A stretch of DNA of 64,000 bases from an uncultured Lachnospiraceae bacterium (GCA_947575805.1 CANPOY010000005.1:1-64000), one strand, 5' to 3'. Shown: positions 51,548 through 61,622, counted from the stretch's first letter. Notes: generated by a model not told the origin, from the letters alone. Translations and numbers: made by a program.

Positions 51548-53599
51548 ATGAAAAAAGCATGGAAAAAACTTTTCGTGTCATTGACTGCACTCCTGTTATT
51601 CCTGGGAGTGGCAGCGGACAGTATGAAGGTACAGGCGGATTCGCCTTACAGGACTTATACCATTGACGGCGACGGCTATGTGACGGAGACCCAGACGGCA
51701 TACCTGCCCTATCAGACGATAACCAAGATCGGGGAGGAGGCGCTGCTTGCTCCCACGGATTTCACCCTGACTGACGATGGCTATATGTATATTCTGGACA
51801 GCGGAAACCGCCGGGTAGTGGTGGCGGATATGGAGGCTAACCTGATCGCTGCCTTCGGTGAGGGCATCCTGGTGAATCCCCGGGGCATGTATGTGACCGC
51901 TGATCATACCTGCTATGTGGCGGACAGAGACGCCAAGAGCATATTTGTGTTTGACGGGAACGGGGAGCTGATACATACTTACGGTAAGCCCGATCACCCG
52001 CTTTACGGAGGAGATCTGGATTTTCTGCCCTTGAAGGTGGTGGTAAACGAATCCGGCACAATGTATGTCATTTGTGAATCCAATAATAACGGTATCGTAC
52101 AGATCAGCCCGGTAGAGGGCGGAACTTTTCTGGGATATTTCGGCACCAATACGACCAGTGCATCCCTTTGGCGGATCTTCTGGAGGGCTATACAGACTGA
52201 CGCTCAGCGTGCAAAGTCCGTGGGAAACCTGCCCTCCACACCGGACAATATGGCTATCGACGAGAAGGGCCTGATTTATACGGTGACCAGGGGCGAGGGA
52301 TACGATACTCTGAAGCGCCTGAATATCGCCGGCATCAATATGATTGAGTGTGATGCCTATGAAGAGGTGCCGGTGGCGGTGGCGGTGGGGAACCATGACA
52401 ATGTGTTCGTGGCTTCCACCAACGGCTACATATATGAATATAATAATGAAGGAAGCCTGCTGTTTGTGTTCGGCGGCAGTGACGACGGGCAGCAGAGGAT
52501 CGGTCTTTCCACCAAGGTGGAGGCCATCCAGATAGACGGCAGTGACAAGATCTATCTTCTGGACTCCGATAAAGCACAGATTCAGGTGTTTGAGCCCACG
52601 GAGTTTACCCGGCATCTGCATGAAGCACTGTATCTTTTCTCCAAGGGAAGGTATACGGAGAGCAAAGTGCCCCTGAACCAGGTGCTGCGGATGAACAACC
52701 TGTTTGATTACGCCAATATGGCCATGGGCAAGGCCCTGCTTCAGGAGGAGGATTACGAAGGGGCGATCCGTTTTGCCAAGCTTGCTAAGGACTATGACGG
52801 CTATTCCGATGCTTTCTGGGAAATCCGCAACAACTGGCTGAAGAGAAACTTGGTGACAGTGATTCTCCTGATTGTCGGTCTTTGGCTGGCAAAGAGGCTT
52901 CTGGGGCTGGCGGACAAAAGATGGGGGATCTTAAAAGGGCCGAAAGCGGCACTGAAATGGCTGGGCGAGAGGAAGCTGATGCGGGAGCTGCGGTACATGT
53001 TCTATTTTGTAAGGCATCCCATCGACGGCTGTTACGGCATTAAGAGACAAAATCAGGTATCCCTGACAAGCGCCAATGTGATGCTGTTTATCGGAATTGT
53101 GTTTTATGTAATAGATAAGTATTTCTGCGGCTTCCTGTTTAAGACGGTGAGAGAAGGCTATTACGATATTATTTCCGATGTGGGACTGCTGCTGGTGGCG
53201 CTCTTCCTGGTCACAGGCTGTAATTACCTGATGTGTACTATCAATGACGGCGAGGGAAAGCTGAAACACATTTATTGTTCCCTCATTTACAGCCTGACAC
53301 CCTACCTGGTCTTCATGCCTGTTATATTTGCAATTTCTCATGTAGTTACCTACAATGAGGCATTTTTCGTGGATTTTGCAAGCCTGTTCATGTTTGTCTG
53401 GATCGGAATTCTGGTGTTTATCTCCGTCAGGGAGATCAACAATTATACGATCAAAGAGACGGTTAAGATTATTGGCCTGACGGTTTTCACGATCCTGATC
53501 GCGTTGTTGCTGGCATTTATTATTTACGTGCTCTGGGCACAGGTATTCGACTTCATACAGTCGTTATTTGGAGAGGTGGTGTACAAGATTGGCAACTAA
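51548..53599 (+). CDS. NHL beta-propeller/YIP1-type membrane protein
   Basis: 683 residues. Signal peptide (LFVSLTALLLFLGVAADSMKVQA), then NHL-like propeller blades at about 30-345 (GYMYILDSGNRRVVVADMEANLIAAFGEGILVNPRGMYVTADHTCYVADRDAKSIFVFDGNGELI), a short TPR-like stretch (about 350-420), and a multi-span C-terminal YIP1-like domain (about 435-680; LFLVTGCNYLMCTINDGEGKLKHIYCSLIYSLTPYL). The propeller should face outside with the helices in the membrane. Located between permeases and the DUF5696 protein, it is co-transcribed with the importer. I know this architecture only from such loci; function is unknown. Confidence 0.8.
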   Translation: MKKAWKKLFVSLTALLLFLGVAADSMKVQADSPYRTYTIDGDGYVTETQTAYLPYQTITKIGEEALLAPTDFTLTDDGYMYILDSGNRRVVVADMEANLIAAFGEGILVNPRGMYVTADHTCYVADRDAKSIFVFDGNGELIHTYGKPDHPLYGGDLDFLPLKVVVNESGTMYVICESNNNGIVQISPVEGGTFLGYFGTNTTSASLWRIFWRAIQTDAQRAKSVGNLPSTPDNMAIDEKGLIYTVTRGEGYDTLKRLNIAGINMIECDAYEEVPVAVAVGNHDNVFVASTNGYIYEYNNEGSLLFVFGGSDDGQQRIGLSTKVEAIQIDGSDKIYLLDSDKAQIQVFEPTEFTRHLHEALYLFSKGRYTESKVPLNQVLRMNNLFDYANMAMGKALLQEEDYEGAIRFAKLAKDYDGYSDAFWEIRNNWLKRNLVTVILLIVGLWLAKRLLGLADKRWGILKGPKAALKWLGERKLMRELRYMFYFVRHPIDGCYGIKRQNQVSLTSANVMLFIGIVFYVIDKYFCGFLFKTVREGYYDIISDVGLLLVALFLVTGCNYLMCTINDGEGKLKHIYCSLIYSLTPYLVFMPVIFAISHVVTYNEAFFVDFASLFMFVWIGILVFISVREINNYTIKETVKIIGLTVFTILIALLLAFIIYVLWAQVFDFIQSLFGEVVYKIGN

Positions 53600-55778
53600 G
53601 ATCAAGAAAATAATTGCATCCGTCCTTGCAGCCCTGCTTCTTGTACCGGTGTTCGGATGTCTGGCAGAGGCGCCTCTTTCGGTGAAGGCGGCGGAAAAAG
53701 AGTTTAAGGGCCACAAGCTGGTGGCGGAAAACGAAAATTATGTGCTCTACATGCGGGAAGCGGGGCTGTCGGTCATCGTTTATGACAAGACGTCGGGAGC
53801 CTGCATGGAATCGGCGGTGAGCTATGACGACGGGAAAAACAATACCCAGTGGATGGGGGCCATGCAGTCGGCGCTGGTGCTGAATCTGATTTACTCCAAC
53901 GTGGATACCCAGCAGGCGGATCTCATCAATGATGACATTACTCAGGATGTCAGCTATACGGACAACGGTTTTTCCGCAAGGGTCTACTGGAACAAATATA
54001 AGTTGGGAATGACCCTGGAGGTTACTTTAAATGAGGACGGCATCACCGCCCGGATCCCGGATGAGTCCATTGTGGAGGAAGGGGAGACCTATATCGGCAC
54101 CATTGCCCTGTATCCTTATCTGGGGTACAGCTACCTGGACGAAAAGGAGGGCTATATGCTTCTTCCTGACGGAAATGGGGCACTGATCTATCTGGATGAC
54201 AAGGAAGGCCGCTTCAACACCGGCTATACGGGCCTTGTTTACGGTACGGATACGGGCTTTGAGGATTCCGATACTACAAGGCTTTGGTGGAATAAATACG
54301 AGATGGTGAACGAGGCCAATAATGTCCTTGCACCGGTCTTCGGTATGGCCCATACCTCTGAGGGCATTGCCTATCTGGCGGTAGTGGAGAAGGGGGATCA
54401 GAGAGCAGCCATTGAGGCTTCTCCTAACGGGGTCAGCATTGATTACAACAGGATTTATGCCCGGTTTACGGAACGGAGGCTTTATACCCAGCCTACCAGC
54501 AATAATTCAACGTCTGGCTCTTTCAAGATGGTGGAGACGGACAGAAGCCATTCGGATTTGCAGGTACGGTATCTGTTCTTAAACGGAGATCAGGCAAATT
54601 ATTGCGGCATGGCAAATGCCTACCGGAATTACCTGCTGAAGAGCGGATTCCTGAAAGTATTACCGGATGAGTATCGAACCAGGGTGGACTTTCTGGGAAC
54701 GGAGCGGGAGGCCTGGATCGTGGGGACCAGCTCCGTGGTCATGACCACCGTAGAGGATATAAAGGAGATTTATGCGGATCTGGAGCAGGAGGGAGTGAAG
54801 GATCTCTTAAGCGTGTACAAGGGATGGCAGAAGGGCGGATTGTACAATGTTCCCATCACTGCCTATAAGGCGGATTCGGAGATCGGAGGCACAAAGAGCC
54901 TGACGGAGCTGATAAAGGATTCTGAGGCCAGGGGCATTAAAATGTATCTGTACAGCGATGCCATGCGAATTAATCCCAGCGAGCAGAATGCCACTTTTAA
55001 CGTAGTCAAGAAGATTAATAAGAGAAAGCTGGAGGAAACCACCCATAAGGATGTGTACGAAAGGTTTATGTGGCTGACACCTGCCAGGACCGGCAGTCTT
55101 CTGGATAAGTTTGTCAAGAGCTATACAAAGAGCGGTGTAAACGGCCTGGCGCTGGGCGGTATCACGGATACCCTTTACTCCTACAACTACAGCGGAGTCT
55201 TCTACAGCAGACACCAGTGCGCGGAAAGCTATTACAACACGGCGGCCAAGGTGGACGAATCCACCGACCTTGTATTGCAGCAGCCTTTTGCTTATCTGTG
55301 GGATCACACGGAAAGCTTCCTGGATATGCCGCTGTATACCTCGAGCTATATTTTCGAGGATGAGAGCGTGCCGTTCCTCTCCATTGTACTGAAGGGAATC
55401 ATGCCGGTGTATTCCGAGTATGTGAATTTTGAGGCCAACAAGCAGGAGTTCTTCCTGAAGATGGTGGAGACGGGAACCTGTCCTTCTTACCTGATTACAA
55501 AGGCGAGTTCGGCAGACCTGATCTATACCAATTCCAGCGATATTTACAGCTCCGAGTACAGCGTTTACCGGGACGACATCATCTCCTATGCTAAGGAGCT
55601 GGAGGCGGTGCATGAGAAAACGGCGGGAGCGTCTATCGTGGGACATGAGATCAGAGAAGGAGGCATCACCGTAGTTACTTATGACAACGGTGTAAAGATC
55701 TATCTGAACTACAGCACCGGGGCGCAGAGTGCGGACGGGCACACGCTGGAAGGAATGAGTTACCTGGTAGATAGATAG
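53589..55778 (+). CDS. DUF5696 domain-containing exported protein
   Basis: About 729 residues if started at TTG 53589, which has GGAGAGGTGG upstream and gives a normal signal peptide (MATKIKKIIASVLAALLLVPVFGCLAEA). A VFGC lipobox-like Cys is present. A beta-rich N-terminal region (about 45-330) precedes a barrel-like region (about 360-640; SVYKGWQKGG, MYLYSDAMRINP, GLALGGITDTLYSYNY, ESYYNTAAKV). The overall look is of a glycosidase-like fold, but no catalytic pair can be assigned. I match it to DUF5696 from memory. It overlaps the previous gene by 11 bp and precedes the second permease pair by 8 bp. Confidence 0.72.
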   Translation: MATKIKKIIASVLAALLLVPVFGCLAEAPLSVKAAEKEFKGHKLVAENENYVLYMREAGLSVIVYDKTSGACMESAVSYDDGKNNTQWMGAMQSALVLNLIYSNVDTQQADLINDDITQDVSYTDNGFSARVYWNKYKLGMTLEVTLNEDGITARIPDESIVEEGETYIGTIALYPYLGYSYLDEKEGYMLLPDGNGALIYLDDKEGRFNTGYTGLVYGTDTGFEDSDTTRLWWNKYEMVNEANNVLAPVFGMAHTSEGIAYLAVVEKGDQRAAIEASPNGVSIDYNRIYARFTERRLYTQPTSNNSTSGSFKMVETDRSHSDLQVRYLFLNGDQANYCGMANAYRNYLLKSGFLKVLPDEYRTRVDFLGTEREAWIVGTSSVVMTTVEDIKEIYADLEQEGVKDLLSVYKGWQKGGLYNVPITAYKADSEIGGTKSLTELIKDSEARGIKMYLYSDAMRINPSEQNATFNVVKKINKRKLEETTHKDVYERFMWLTPARTGSLLDKFVKSYTKSGVNGLALGGITDTLYSYNYSGVFYSRHQCAESYYNTAAKVDESTDLVLQQPFAYLWDHTESFLDMPLYTSSYIFEDESVPFLSIVLKGIMPVYSEYVNFEANKQEFFLKMVETGTCPSYLITKASSADLIYTNSSDIYSSEYSVYRDDIISYAKELEAVHEKTAGASIVGHEIREGGITVVTYDNGVKIYLNYSTGAQSADGHTLEGMSYLVDR

Positions 55779-55786
55779 GAGCGGAT

Positions 55787-56836
55787 ATGAAGAATGAAAA
55801 GAAAGTAAAAAAACCGAAAGTGAAGCTTGGCAAGCTTGAGAAAAGAGAGGCCAGAGCCGGATGGCTGTTTGTGCTTCCCTGGGTGATCGGGGTGGTGGCT
55901 TTCATGCTGTATCCTCTGTGCCAATCCTTCTATTATATGTGGTTCAATATCAGGATCACGCCTCTGGGTACAAAGTACATTCCTGTGGGAACCGGTAACT
56001 TTACCCAGATTTGGCTGGAGAATCCGGAATTTCCCCAGCAGATCGTGACTTATCTGTGGCAGACCGTTGTGGAGGTTCCCGTTATCGTGGTCTTTGCCCT
56101 GATGATAGCAATTATGCTCAACGGCAAAATCAAGTGCAGAGGATTTTTCAGATTGATCTTCTTCCTGCCGGTGATCATTGTCAGTGGTCCTGTGATGAAT
56201 ATGCTGGTGAGCGAGGGGGCGGCCACGATTCCTGCCATGAATATTCAGTCCGTCAAGTCGGCACTTGATAGCTTCCTGCCTCACAGCATGGCGGAATCCA
56301 TCGGAGAGCTTTTTTCCAACATGATCATGATTCTGTGGTATTCGGGAGTGCAGATTCTGATATTTCTTTCGGCTCTGCAGAAAATTGATCCGGCGCTGTA
56401 CGAGGCGGCAAAGATTGACGGTGGTTCTCAGTGGGAGTGTTTCTGGAAAATTACTCTTCCCACCATCAAGCCTATGATCCTGCTGAATGCGATATATTCC
56501 GTGATCTTCCTCTCCAGCAATGAGCAGAATTCGCTGATCACCATGATCAAGGCGGCTATGTTTTCCGGCACCAAGGAAAAAGGATACGGATATGCTTCAG
56601 CCATGGCCTGGATGTATGCGGTGATCGTGACGCTGATCGTCCTCCTGTTCTTCCTGCTGCTGGGTTCCAAGCGGGACATTTACGACAGACAGGTAAAGCG
56701 CCATAAGCGTGAAATGAAGAAAGAGGCAAGGACCGTAAAGAAAATAGAGAGGAGGGGAATCAGAAATGCAAAGAAAATCCAGAAAGCAAGACAGAAGCGG
56801 AACTACCGCACCTATGACGGCAGCGGCGACTATTAA
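55787..56836 (+). CDS. Carbohydrate ABC transporter permease, second system (sugar permease 1)
   Basis: 349 residues. Helices include GWLFVLPWVIGVVAFMLYPL and FFRLIFFLPVIIVSGPVMNML. EAA loop: EAAKIDGGSQWECFWKITLPTIKP near 205-228. The C-terminus carries an unusually long basic tail (about 300-349, RQVKRHKREMKKEARTVKKI). The tail-coding region overlaps the next gene by 71 bp. RBS AGGAGCGG. Confidence 0.88.
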   Translation: MKNEKKVKKPKVKLGKLEKREARAGWLFVLPWVIGVVAFMLYPLCQSFYYMWFNIRITPLGTKYIPVGTGNFTQIWLENPEFPQQIVTYLWQTVVEVPVIVVFALMIAIMLNGKIKCRGFFRLIFFLPVIIVSGPVMNMLVSEGAATIPAMNIQSVKSALDSFLPHSMAESIGELFSNMIMILWYSGVQILIFLSALQKIDPALYEAAKIDGGSQWECFWKITLPTIKPMILLNAIYSVIFLSSNEQNSLITMIKAAMFSGTKEKGYGYASAMAWMYAVIVTLIVLLFFLLLGSKRDIYDRQVKRHKREMKKEARTVKKIERRGIRNAKKIQKARQKRNYRTYDGSGDY

Positions 56837-57773
56837 GAAGAAATTCAACAAAGAAAAGCTGCATCGTTTTGTCTTTGGTACGAAGGAGAAAGAAGGTGCG
56901 GGAAAGCAGATCGTAGTTTACGGACTGCTGATTTGTATCGGATTCGTGTACCTGTATCCCATCCTTTATATGTTCTGCACCAGCTTCATGAACAGAGACG
57001 ATCTGCTGGATTCTTCGGTAAAGTGGATTCCCAGCACGCTGTTTGTACAGAATTACATAGATGCCGGAAAGAGTATGGACTTCTGGGTCTCGCTGCTGAA
57101 AGGAGTTGTGATTGCCGGCTTGCCCACCCTGTGTAATGTGGCCGTGTGTATGGTAGTGGGGTACGGCTTTGCGCGGTTCGAGTTTAAGGGGAAAAAGATT
57201 CTGCTGGGTCTGCTGATCTTCTCCTATATCCTGCCCAGCCAGGTCACCATGATACCTACCTATGTGCTGTATAACAATATGAAGCTCGTCGGCACCCTGT
57301 GGTCCTTTATTTTGCCGGCCCTGTTTGGGAACGGGCTCAATTCGGCCATTTTCATCCTGATCTTTTATCAGTTTTTCCGGCAGGTGCCCAGGGTACTGAT
57401 AGAGGCGGCTCAAATAGACGGTGCGGGATACTTTAAATCCTTTGTCAAGATAGCGGTTCCTTCCGCGGGTCCGGCGATTCTGACGGTGTTCCTGTTCTCC
57501 TTTGTATGGTACTGGAACGAATCCTATCTGACGGGCCTGTATGTCCAGGGACTTTCGGCTAACAGCTTCTGGGTGAATCTGGTGGTGCAGCTGAGCAATT
57601 TTGACACAAGCTTTGAAACCATGGCACAGACGGGAGACGCAGCTACCAATTTGAACGAGTGTGTACGAATGGCGGCTACGGCCCTTTCGATCCTGCCGCT
57701 GCTGGTTATGTATCTCTTCCTGCAGAAGCACTTTGTGGAGAGCATTGACAGGACGGGTATTACAGGCGAGTAG
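56766..57773 (+). CDS. Carbohydrate ABC transporter permease, second system (sugar permease 2)
   Basis: 335 residues. A basic N-terminal extension of about 50 residues precedes the first helix (QIVVYGLLICIGFVYLYPIL). EAA loop: EAAQIDGAGYFKSFVKIAVPSAGP near 218-241. Start ATG 56766 has the strong RBS GGAGGGG inside the preceding gene, supporting the 71-bp overlap. Confidence 0.87.
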   Translation: MQRKSRKQDRSGTTAPMTAAATIKKKFNKEKLHRFVFGTKEKEGAGKQIVVYGLLICIGFVYLYPILYMFCTSFMNRDDLLDSSVKWIPSTLFVQNYIDAGKSMDFWVSLLKGVVIAGLPTLCNVAVCMVVGYGFARFEFKGKKILLGLLIFSYILPSQVTMIPTYVLYNNMKLVGTLWSFILPALFGNGLNSAIFILIFYQFFRQVPRVLIEAAQIDGAGYFKSFVKIAVPSAGPAILTVFLFSFVWYWNESYLTGLYVQGLSANSFWVNLVVQLSNFDTSFETMAQTGDAATNLNECVRMAATALSILPLLVMYLFLQKHFVESIDRTGITGE

Positions 57774-57886
57774 GCTGAAAAGCGAATTGATTCGCTTAGG
57801 GCATATCGGTTTGAGAACGAGTTTCTTGATGATATTTCGGTTTCTTAGGCCCAGGGGCCTTTAGAGAATAAAAAGGAGGATAAAAA

Positions 57887-59425
57887 ATGAAAAGGAAAAT
57901 TTTAAGTCTGCTGCTGGCCGGCGCTATGGTCTTTGGACTGGCGGCTTGTGGCGGCGACAGCACCGGGAGTGCGGGAAACAGCGGCAATGAAGGGGATGGC
58001 GGTAATAAAGGCCAGGCAGGTGCAAACGGCGTGACCACGGACGACATTACTCTGACCTTCTGGCATTATGAGGATCCTACTACCATTGATTATCTGGCGG
58101 AGAAGTTCATGGAGACGTATCCCAATATCAAGGTAGAGCACAGGGTCATCGAGGACATGAGCACAGATCTTTCCAATGCGGCTGCGGCGGGAAACTTCCC
58201 CGATGTCTTTGAGGGTACGGACTCGGATACCGCTTTGGCAAATATGTATTGGGCTGACATTTCCGAGTATTATGATGCGGATCCGGAGAACAAGAACCTG
58301 ATGCCTACCATTGAAGAGTACGGGATCGGCTGCTTCGACACCAGCGCCAGGTATGCCATGCCCATGGTGTATTGGCCCAGTGCGATCTTTATTGACAGAA
58401 ACGTTATCAAGACTCTGAATCTGGAGATGCCCAGGACGGACTGGACCTGGGCAGAGATGATTCAGCTCATCAAGGATGCCACAAAGGACGAGCGTACCGG
58501 CATGAAGTATTATGGGCTGGGATATTACAATAGATTGGATTCCCTTTACGGCATCGCTGCCTGCTCCCCGGAGGAGAGGGCCTTAAAGGGCGAATTCGGT
58601 TATGACGGCACGGATTTTGACCTGTCCTACTGGGCAGTCGGAGAACAGGAATTTTCCGACTTAAAGCTTGCCGGTTATGTTGCCCCTCAGCAGGAGACTG
58701 CAGAGATGGAGGCATGGTCCGGCAACTGGGACACCTGGTTCGGCGCTACCGGACGTGTAGCCGTGTTCTCTGAAGGCTTCTGGACCTACCAGAACCTGTG
58801 GGGCCAGGAAGGGTATCAGGAGCAGTACGGCCTGGACATTGTTCCCTATGTAACACCGAACGTGATCGACGAGAAGGAGCATAACGTAATCTCCACCATG
58901 TACATGGGTGGTGTATCTACCTCCTGTAAGTATCCGTACGAGGCATATCTGCTCTTAAAGTTCATGGGCTGGGGAATTGACGGCTGGAAGGCAAGACTGG
59001 AGATCTATCAGGATACCAGCATTACCAACGAGTCCGGTATGCCTTTAAAGAATGCACAGATGCCTATGCCCATTACTCTGGACCAAGAGATCTGGGAGGG
59101 TTATAAGTCCCTGTTCCCTCAGGACGACCGTAAGCCTTACTGGGATGACTTTTTCGCAAGTGTTACCAGGCCCGTTCCTTACGGCTGGTACAACATAGCG
59201 GGATATTGGAATTTCTGTGACCAGTATTTCAACAAAATCGGCATTCATGATTTGGTTGATGCCGGCAGCGCCAAAGCGGCGGACTATGTGGACGAGGCTA
59301 CCAGGCAGGCCAATTACCATCATGCAGAGGCTATGATTTCCTATTTTGGACCCGGCGGATACGATGTCCTTTCGGAGGAAGAGCTGGCTCAATATCAGGC
59401 GGTAGTGGATTCATTCTTACAGTAG
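57887..59425 (+). CDS. Solute-binding lipoprotein, second sugar ABC system
   Basis: 512 residues. Lipobox LAAC at 18-21 (GLAACGG), Gly/Asn-rich linker to about 45, then a family 1 binding fold (DDITLTFWHYEDPTTIDYLAEKFMETYPNIKVEHRV; AAAGNFPDVFEGTDSD; TDWTWAEMIQLI). It serves the two permeases just upstream. The 113-bp gap before it contains a short AGGCCC/GGGCCT hairpin, then RBS AAAAAGGAGG. Strong RBS and flanking stems fit the high expression usual for binding proteins. Confidence 0.9.
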   Translation: MKRKILSLLLAGAMVFGLAACGGDSTGSAGNSGNEGDGGNKGQAGANGVTTDDITLTFWHYEDPTTIDYLAEKFMETYPNIKVEHRVIEDMSTDLSNAAAAGNFPDVFEGTDSDTALANMYWADISEYYDADPENKNLMPTIEEYGIGCFDTSARYAMPMVYWPSAIFIDRNVIKTLNLEMPRTDWTWAEMIQLIKDATKDERTGMKYYGLGYYNRLDSLYGIAACSPEERALKGEFGYDGTDFDLSYWAVGEQEFSDLKLAGYVAPQQETAEMEAWSGNWDTWFGATGRVAVFSEGFWTYQNLWGQEGYQEQYGLDIVPYVTPNVIDEKEHNVISTMYMGGVSTSCKYPYEAYLLLKFMGWGIDGWKARLEIYQDTSITNESGMPLKNAQMPMPITLDQEIWEGYKSLFPQDDRKPYWDDFFASVTRPVPYGWYNIAGYWNFCDQYFNKIGIHDLVDAGSAKAADYVDEATRQANYHHAEAMISYFGPGGYDVLSEEELAQYQAVVDSFLQ

Positions 59426-59464
59426 ACAGGCGAAGAGATATTTCGCTACAGGTATCGATAGCGG

Positions 59465-59483
59465 CGGGGAGGTACTCTCCCCG
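59465..59483 (+). other. Stem-loop after the binding-lipoprotein gene
   Basis: CGGGGAG (59465-59471) and CTCCCCG (59477-59483) form a perfect 7-bp stem with a 5-nt loop and no T tract. It probably protects the upstream message rather than ending transcription. Confidence 0.6.
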
Positions 59484-59516
59484 TAACTATAAATTTAATT
59501 TAAATGGAGGATTAAC

Positions 59517-61535
59517 ATGAAAAAGAAGATTTTGGCACTTTTTCTCAGCACTGCCATGACAGCAGCCATGCTGTCTGCCTGCGGCAACAATAACGAGGGC
59601 GCTTCCGGCAGTGACAGTACCAAACAGACTCTGGAGCCAAGTTCGGAGTCTACCCCGGAAACAACACCGAAACCATCACAGGAGTCCAGTGAGCAGGAAC
59701 CTGCTCAGGCAGAAGAACTCCCTGCTCCCAAGTATTATTTTTCCTTTGACGAGGCGGATGGCGCTGCAGGAATCACCCCTACCGCCAAGGGCGCCGGCGA
59801 GGTTATTGAGCCTGCGGGTAAGGAAGTTGTATTCATTCCCGGTGTAAAGGGTGAGGCGGTTTACATTGACGGCACCTATGGCCTGAGGCTGGATGAGGTG
59901 AACGGTGTAGGTGATACCTATTCGCTTTCTTTCTGGATGTATGCAAACAGAAACGCAAATTACATGCCCACCACCCAGTTTGGCCCTGATGTGCATGGCG
60001 ATGCTACAGGCGGCCAGCACTATCTGAACATTACCTGGGCAGATTGGTCCGGATCCTCGGAATTCCCTTGTATCTGGTCTTATGATCAGAATGCGGAAGG
60101 TTCTCCCTGGCCTCAGTGGTATCCCGAAACCGCAGATACCCATTTGAATCAGTGGATCAATATTACACTGGTGGTTGACCCTTCCAAGATGAGCGAGGAC
60201 GGTCAGTTCATCAATCCGGATCTGTATGTAAACGGCGAGTGCGTTTCCGACAAGAAGCCCGTGAACATTATCAGCGGTACCATGGCGCCTTCCGATAATT
60301 TTGACTTTCTGCTGGGCGTAAACTATTGGGACGCTATGCTGAAGGGAGCGTTCGACGAGCTGTATATCTTTGATACCGCTCTGACCGCAGGCCAGGCAAA
60401 GACCCTCTATGAGGCAGGAGATCCTACCGTTGCCTATAACCCTCCTGAGAGAGTGGTAGAGGTTACTGTTGCCGAGAACGCACTGGAGACCATCGGCAAT
60501 ACGGACCTGAACGCAGGCTTCTGGACAGACTGGACCTCCGCTTACGAGATTCCGAACGGTGTTACCAAAGTGTTCAAACTGAACAATTTCTCCAGCGGCC
60601 TGGAGCTGTTCCATAACTATGTGATGGTATTTACCAATGAGGCATCCGAAGCACATACGGATCCTAATACCGCTTCCGACAGCCACAGGGAATGGGCGGC
60701 AGTAAGAGCGGATGCTTACGGCTGGACTCCGGAGACCAATCCGATTCCTGACAGCGCTTTCACCTGGACCTGGGGCAACTGGGAGAGCTGGAAGACTGTA
60801 TCCATGGTGGATGCTGACGTGACCATCGAGGTTAAGAGAGAGGATAACATCCTGAACATTACAGCCCACAACGTGGATTATAACGGACTGGATAATTTGA
60901 TGACTGCAAAGGTAGAGACAGCTATGACGGCTGACGATCCCTGCTACATGCTCTTTACCTGTGAGGGCAGCTATGTGGAGCTGATGGCGGTGGAAGATGG
61001 CGTTGACATTAAGGCTGATCCTGATGCAAAAGAGACCCTGGGTACCACAACCTTTGGCCTTGGCTGGTGGGCTGAGTTTACCAACGGCATTGAGCTGAAG
61101 GAGGGTGAGAGCAAAACCGTGAAGCTGAATAATTACTCCAGCGGCGTAGAAAACTGGCATAACTATGTCATAGCGTTCACCAATACCCAGACCACAGCGG
61201 ATAAGGTTCCGGGTGCCGATAATTATGAGGGATACGCGGAATATGCGGTAGTCCGTGCGGACGCTTACGGCTGGGGGGATGCAAGCTATGCGGCAACCTT
61301 TGAGAACAGCTGGGAGGACTGGAATGTCTGGAAGGATGCCATGAGGGATGTGGAAGTTACCATGGTGATCACCAGAAACGGCAGCGAAATTGTGATCGAT
61401 ACCACCTTGGTAGACCGCAAGGGCAATGAGATGACCAGCAAGGCTACCGTCACCTCTACCCTGACAGCAGATGCGCCCTGCTACTTCTTCTTTACCGGCG
61501 AGCAGGCATTCATCGAGCTGATGTCTGTAGAATAA
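59517..61535 (+). CDS. Surface lipoprotein with LamG/concanavalin-like domain and two homologous C-terminal modules
   Basis: 672 residues. Lipobox LSAC at 19-22 and a Ser/Pro/Glu linker to about 65. A LamG-like beta sandwich holds about 66-310 (KYYFSFDEADGAAG, YSLSFWMYANRNANYMPTTQFG, FDELYIFDTALTAGQAKTLYEAG). Two related modules follow at about 322-490 and 502-672, both with ETxG, a W-rich start, KLNN.SSG.E..HNYV..FTN, and VRADAYGW. They are probably carbohydrate-binding. No catalytic motif seen, so a glycan-capture role for the importer is likely. RBS AATGGAGG. Confidence 0.82.
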   Translation: MKKKILALFLSTAMTAAMLSACGNNNEGASGSDSTKQTLEPSSESTPETTPKPSQESSEQEPAQAEELPAPKYYFSFDEADGAAGITPTAKGAGEVIEPAGKEVVFIPGVKGEAVYIDGTYGLRLDEVNGVGDTYSLSFWMYANRNANYMPTTQFGPDVHGDATGGQHYLNITWADWSGSSEFPCIWSYDQNAEGSPWPQWYPETADTHLNQWINITLVVDPSKMSEDGQFINPDLYVNGECVSDKKPVNIISGTMAPSDNFDFLLGVNYWDAMLKGAFDELYIFDTALTAGQAKTLYEAGDPTVAYNPPERVVEVTVAENALETIGNTDLNAGFWTDWTSAYEIPNGVTKVFKLNNFSSGLELFHNYVMVFTNEASEAHTDPNTASDSHREWAAVRADAYGWTPETNPIPDSAFTWTWGNWESWKTVSMVDADVTIEVKREDNILNITAHNVDYNGLDNLMTAKVETAMTADDPCYMLFTCEGSYVELMAVEDGVDIKADPDAKETLGTTTFGLGWWAEFTNGIELKEGESKTVKLNNYSSGVENWHNYVIAFTNTQTTADKVPGADNYEGYAEYAVVRADAYGWGDASYAATFENSWEDWNVWKDAMRDVEVTMVITRNGSEIVIDTTLVDRKGNEMTSKATVTSTLTADAPCYFFFTGEQAFIELMSVE

Positions 61536-61552
61536 AGAGCGAAAGGCGACAG

Positions 61553-61597
61553 GACATCCCCGGATTGTACGTTTTATGCGATCCGGGGTGTCTTTTA
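61553..61597 (+). terminator. Terminator after LamG lipoprotein gene
   Basis: GACA-T-CCCCGGAT (61553-61565) pairs with ATCCGGGGTGTC (61581-61592) with a single bulged T, followed by TTTTA. It should separate the importer transcript from the GH43 genes. Confidence 0.75.
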
Positions 61598-61600
61598 CAG

Positions 61601-61622
61601 GGCAGGAAGGAGACTTCCTGCC
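61601..61622 (+). other. GNRA-loop hairpin upstream of GH43 gene
   Basis: GGCAGGAAG (61601-61609), GAGA tetraloop, CTTCCTGCC (61614-61622), a perfect 9-bp stem; GGCAGGAA recurs at 61631-61638. It has no T tract. Confidence 0.55.

Noticed and set aside
59676..61160. 494-codon minus-strand open frame opposite the LamG lipoprotein
   Set aside because: Codon-bias shadow; the plus-strand gene has lipobox, RBS and repeated modules.
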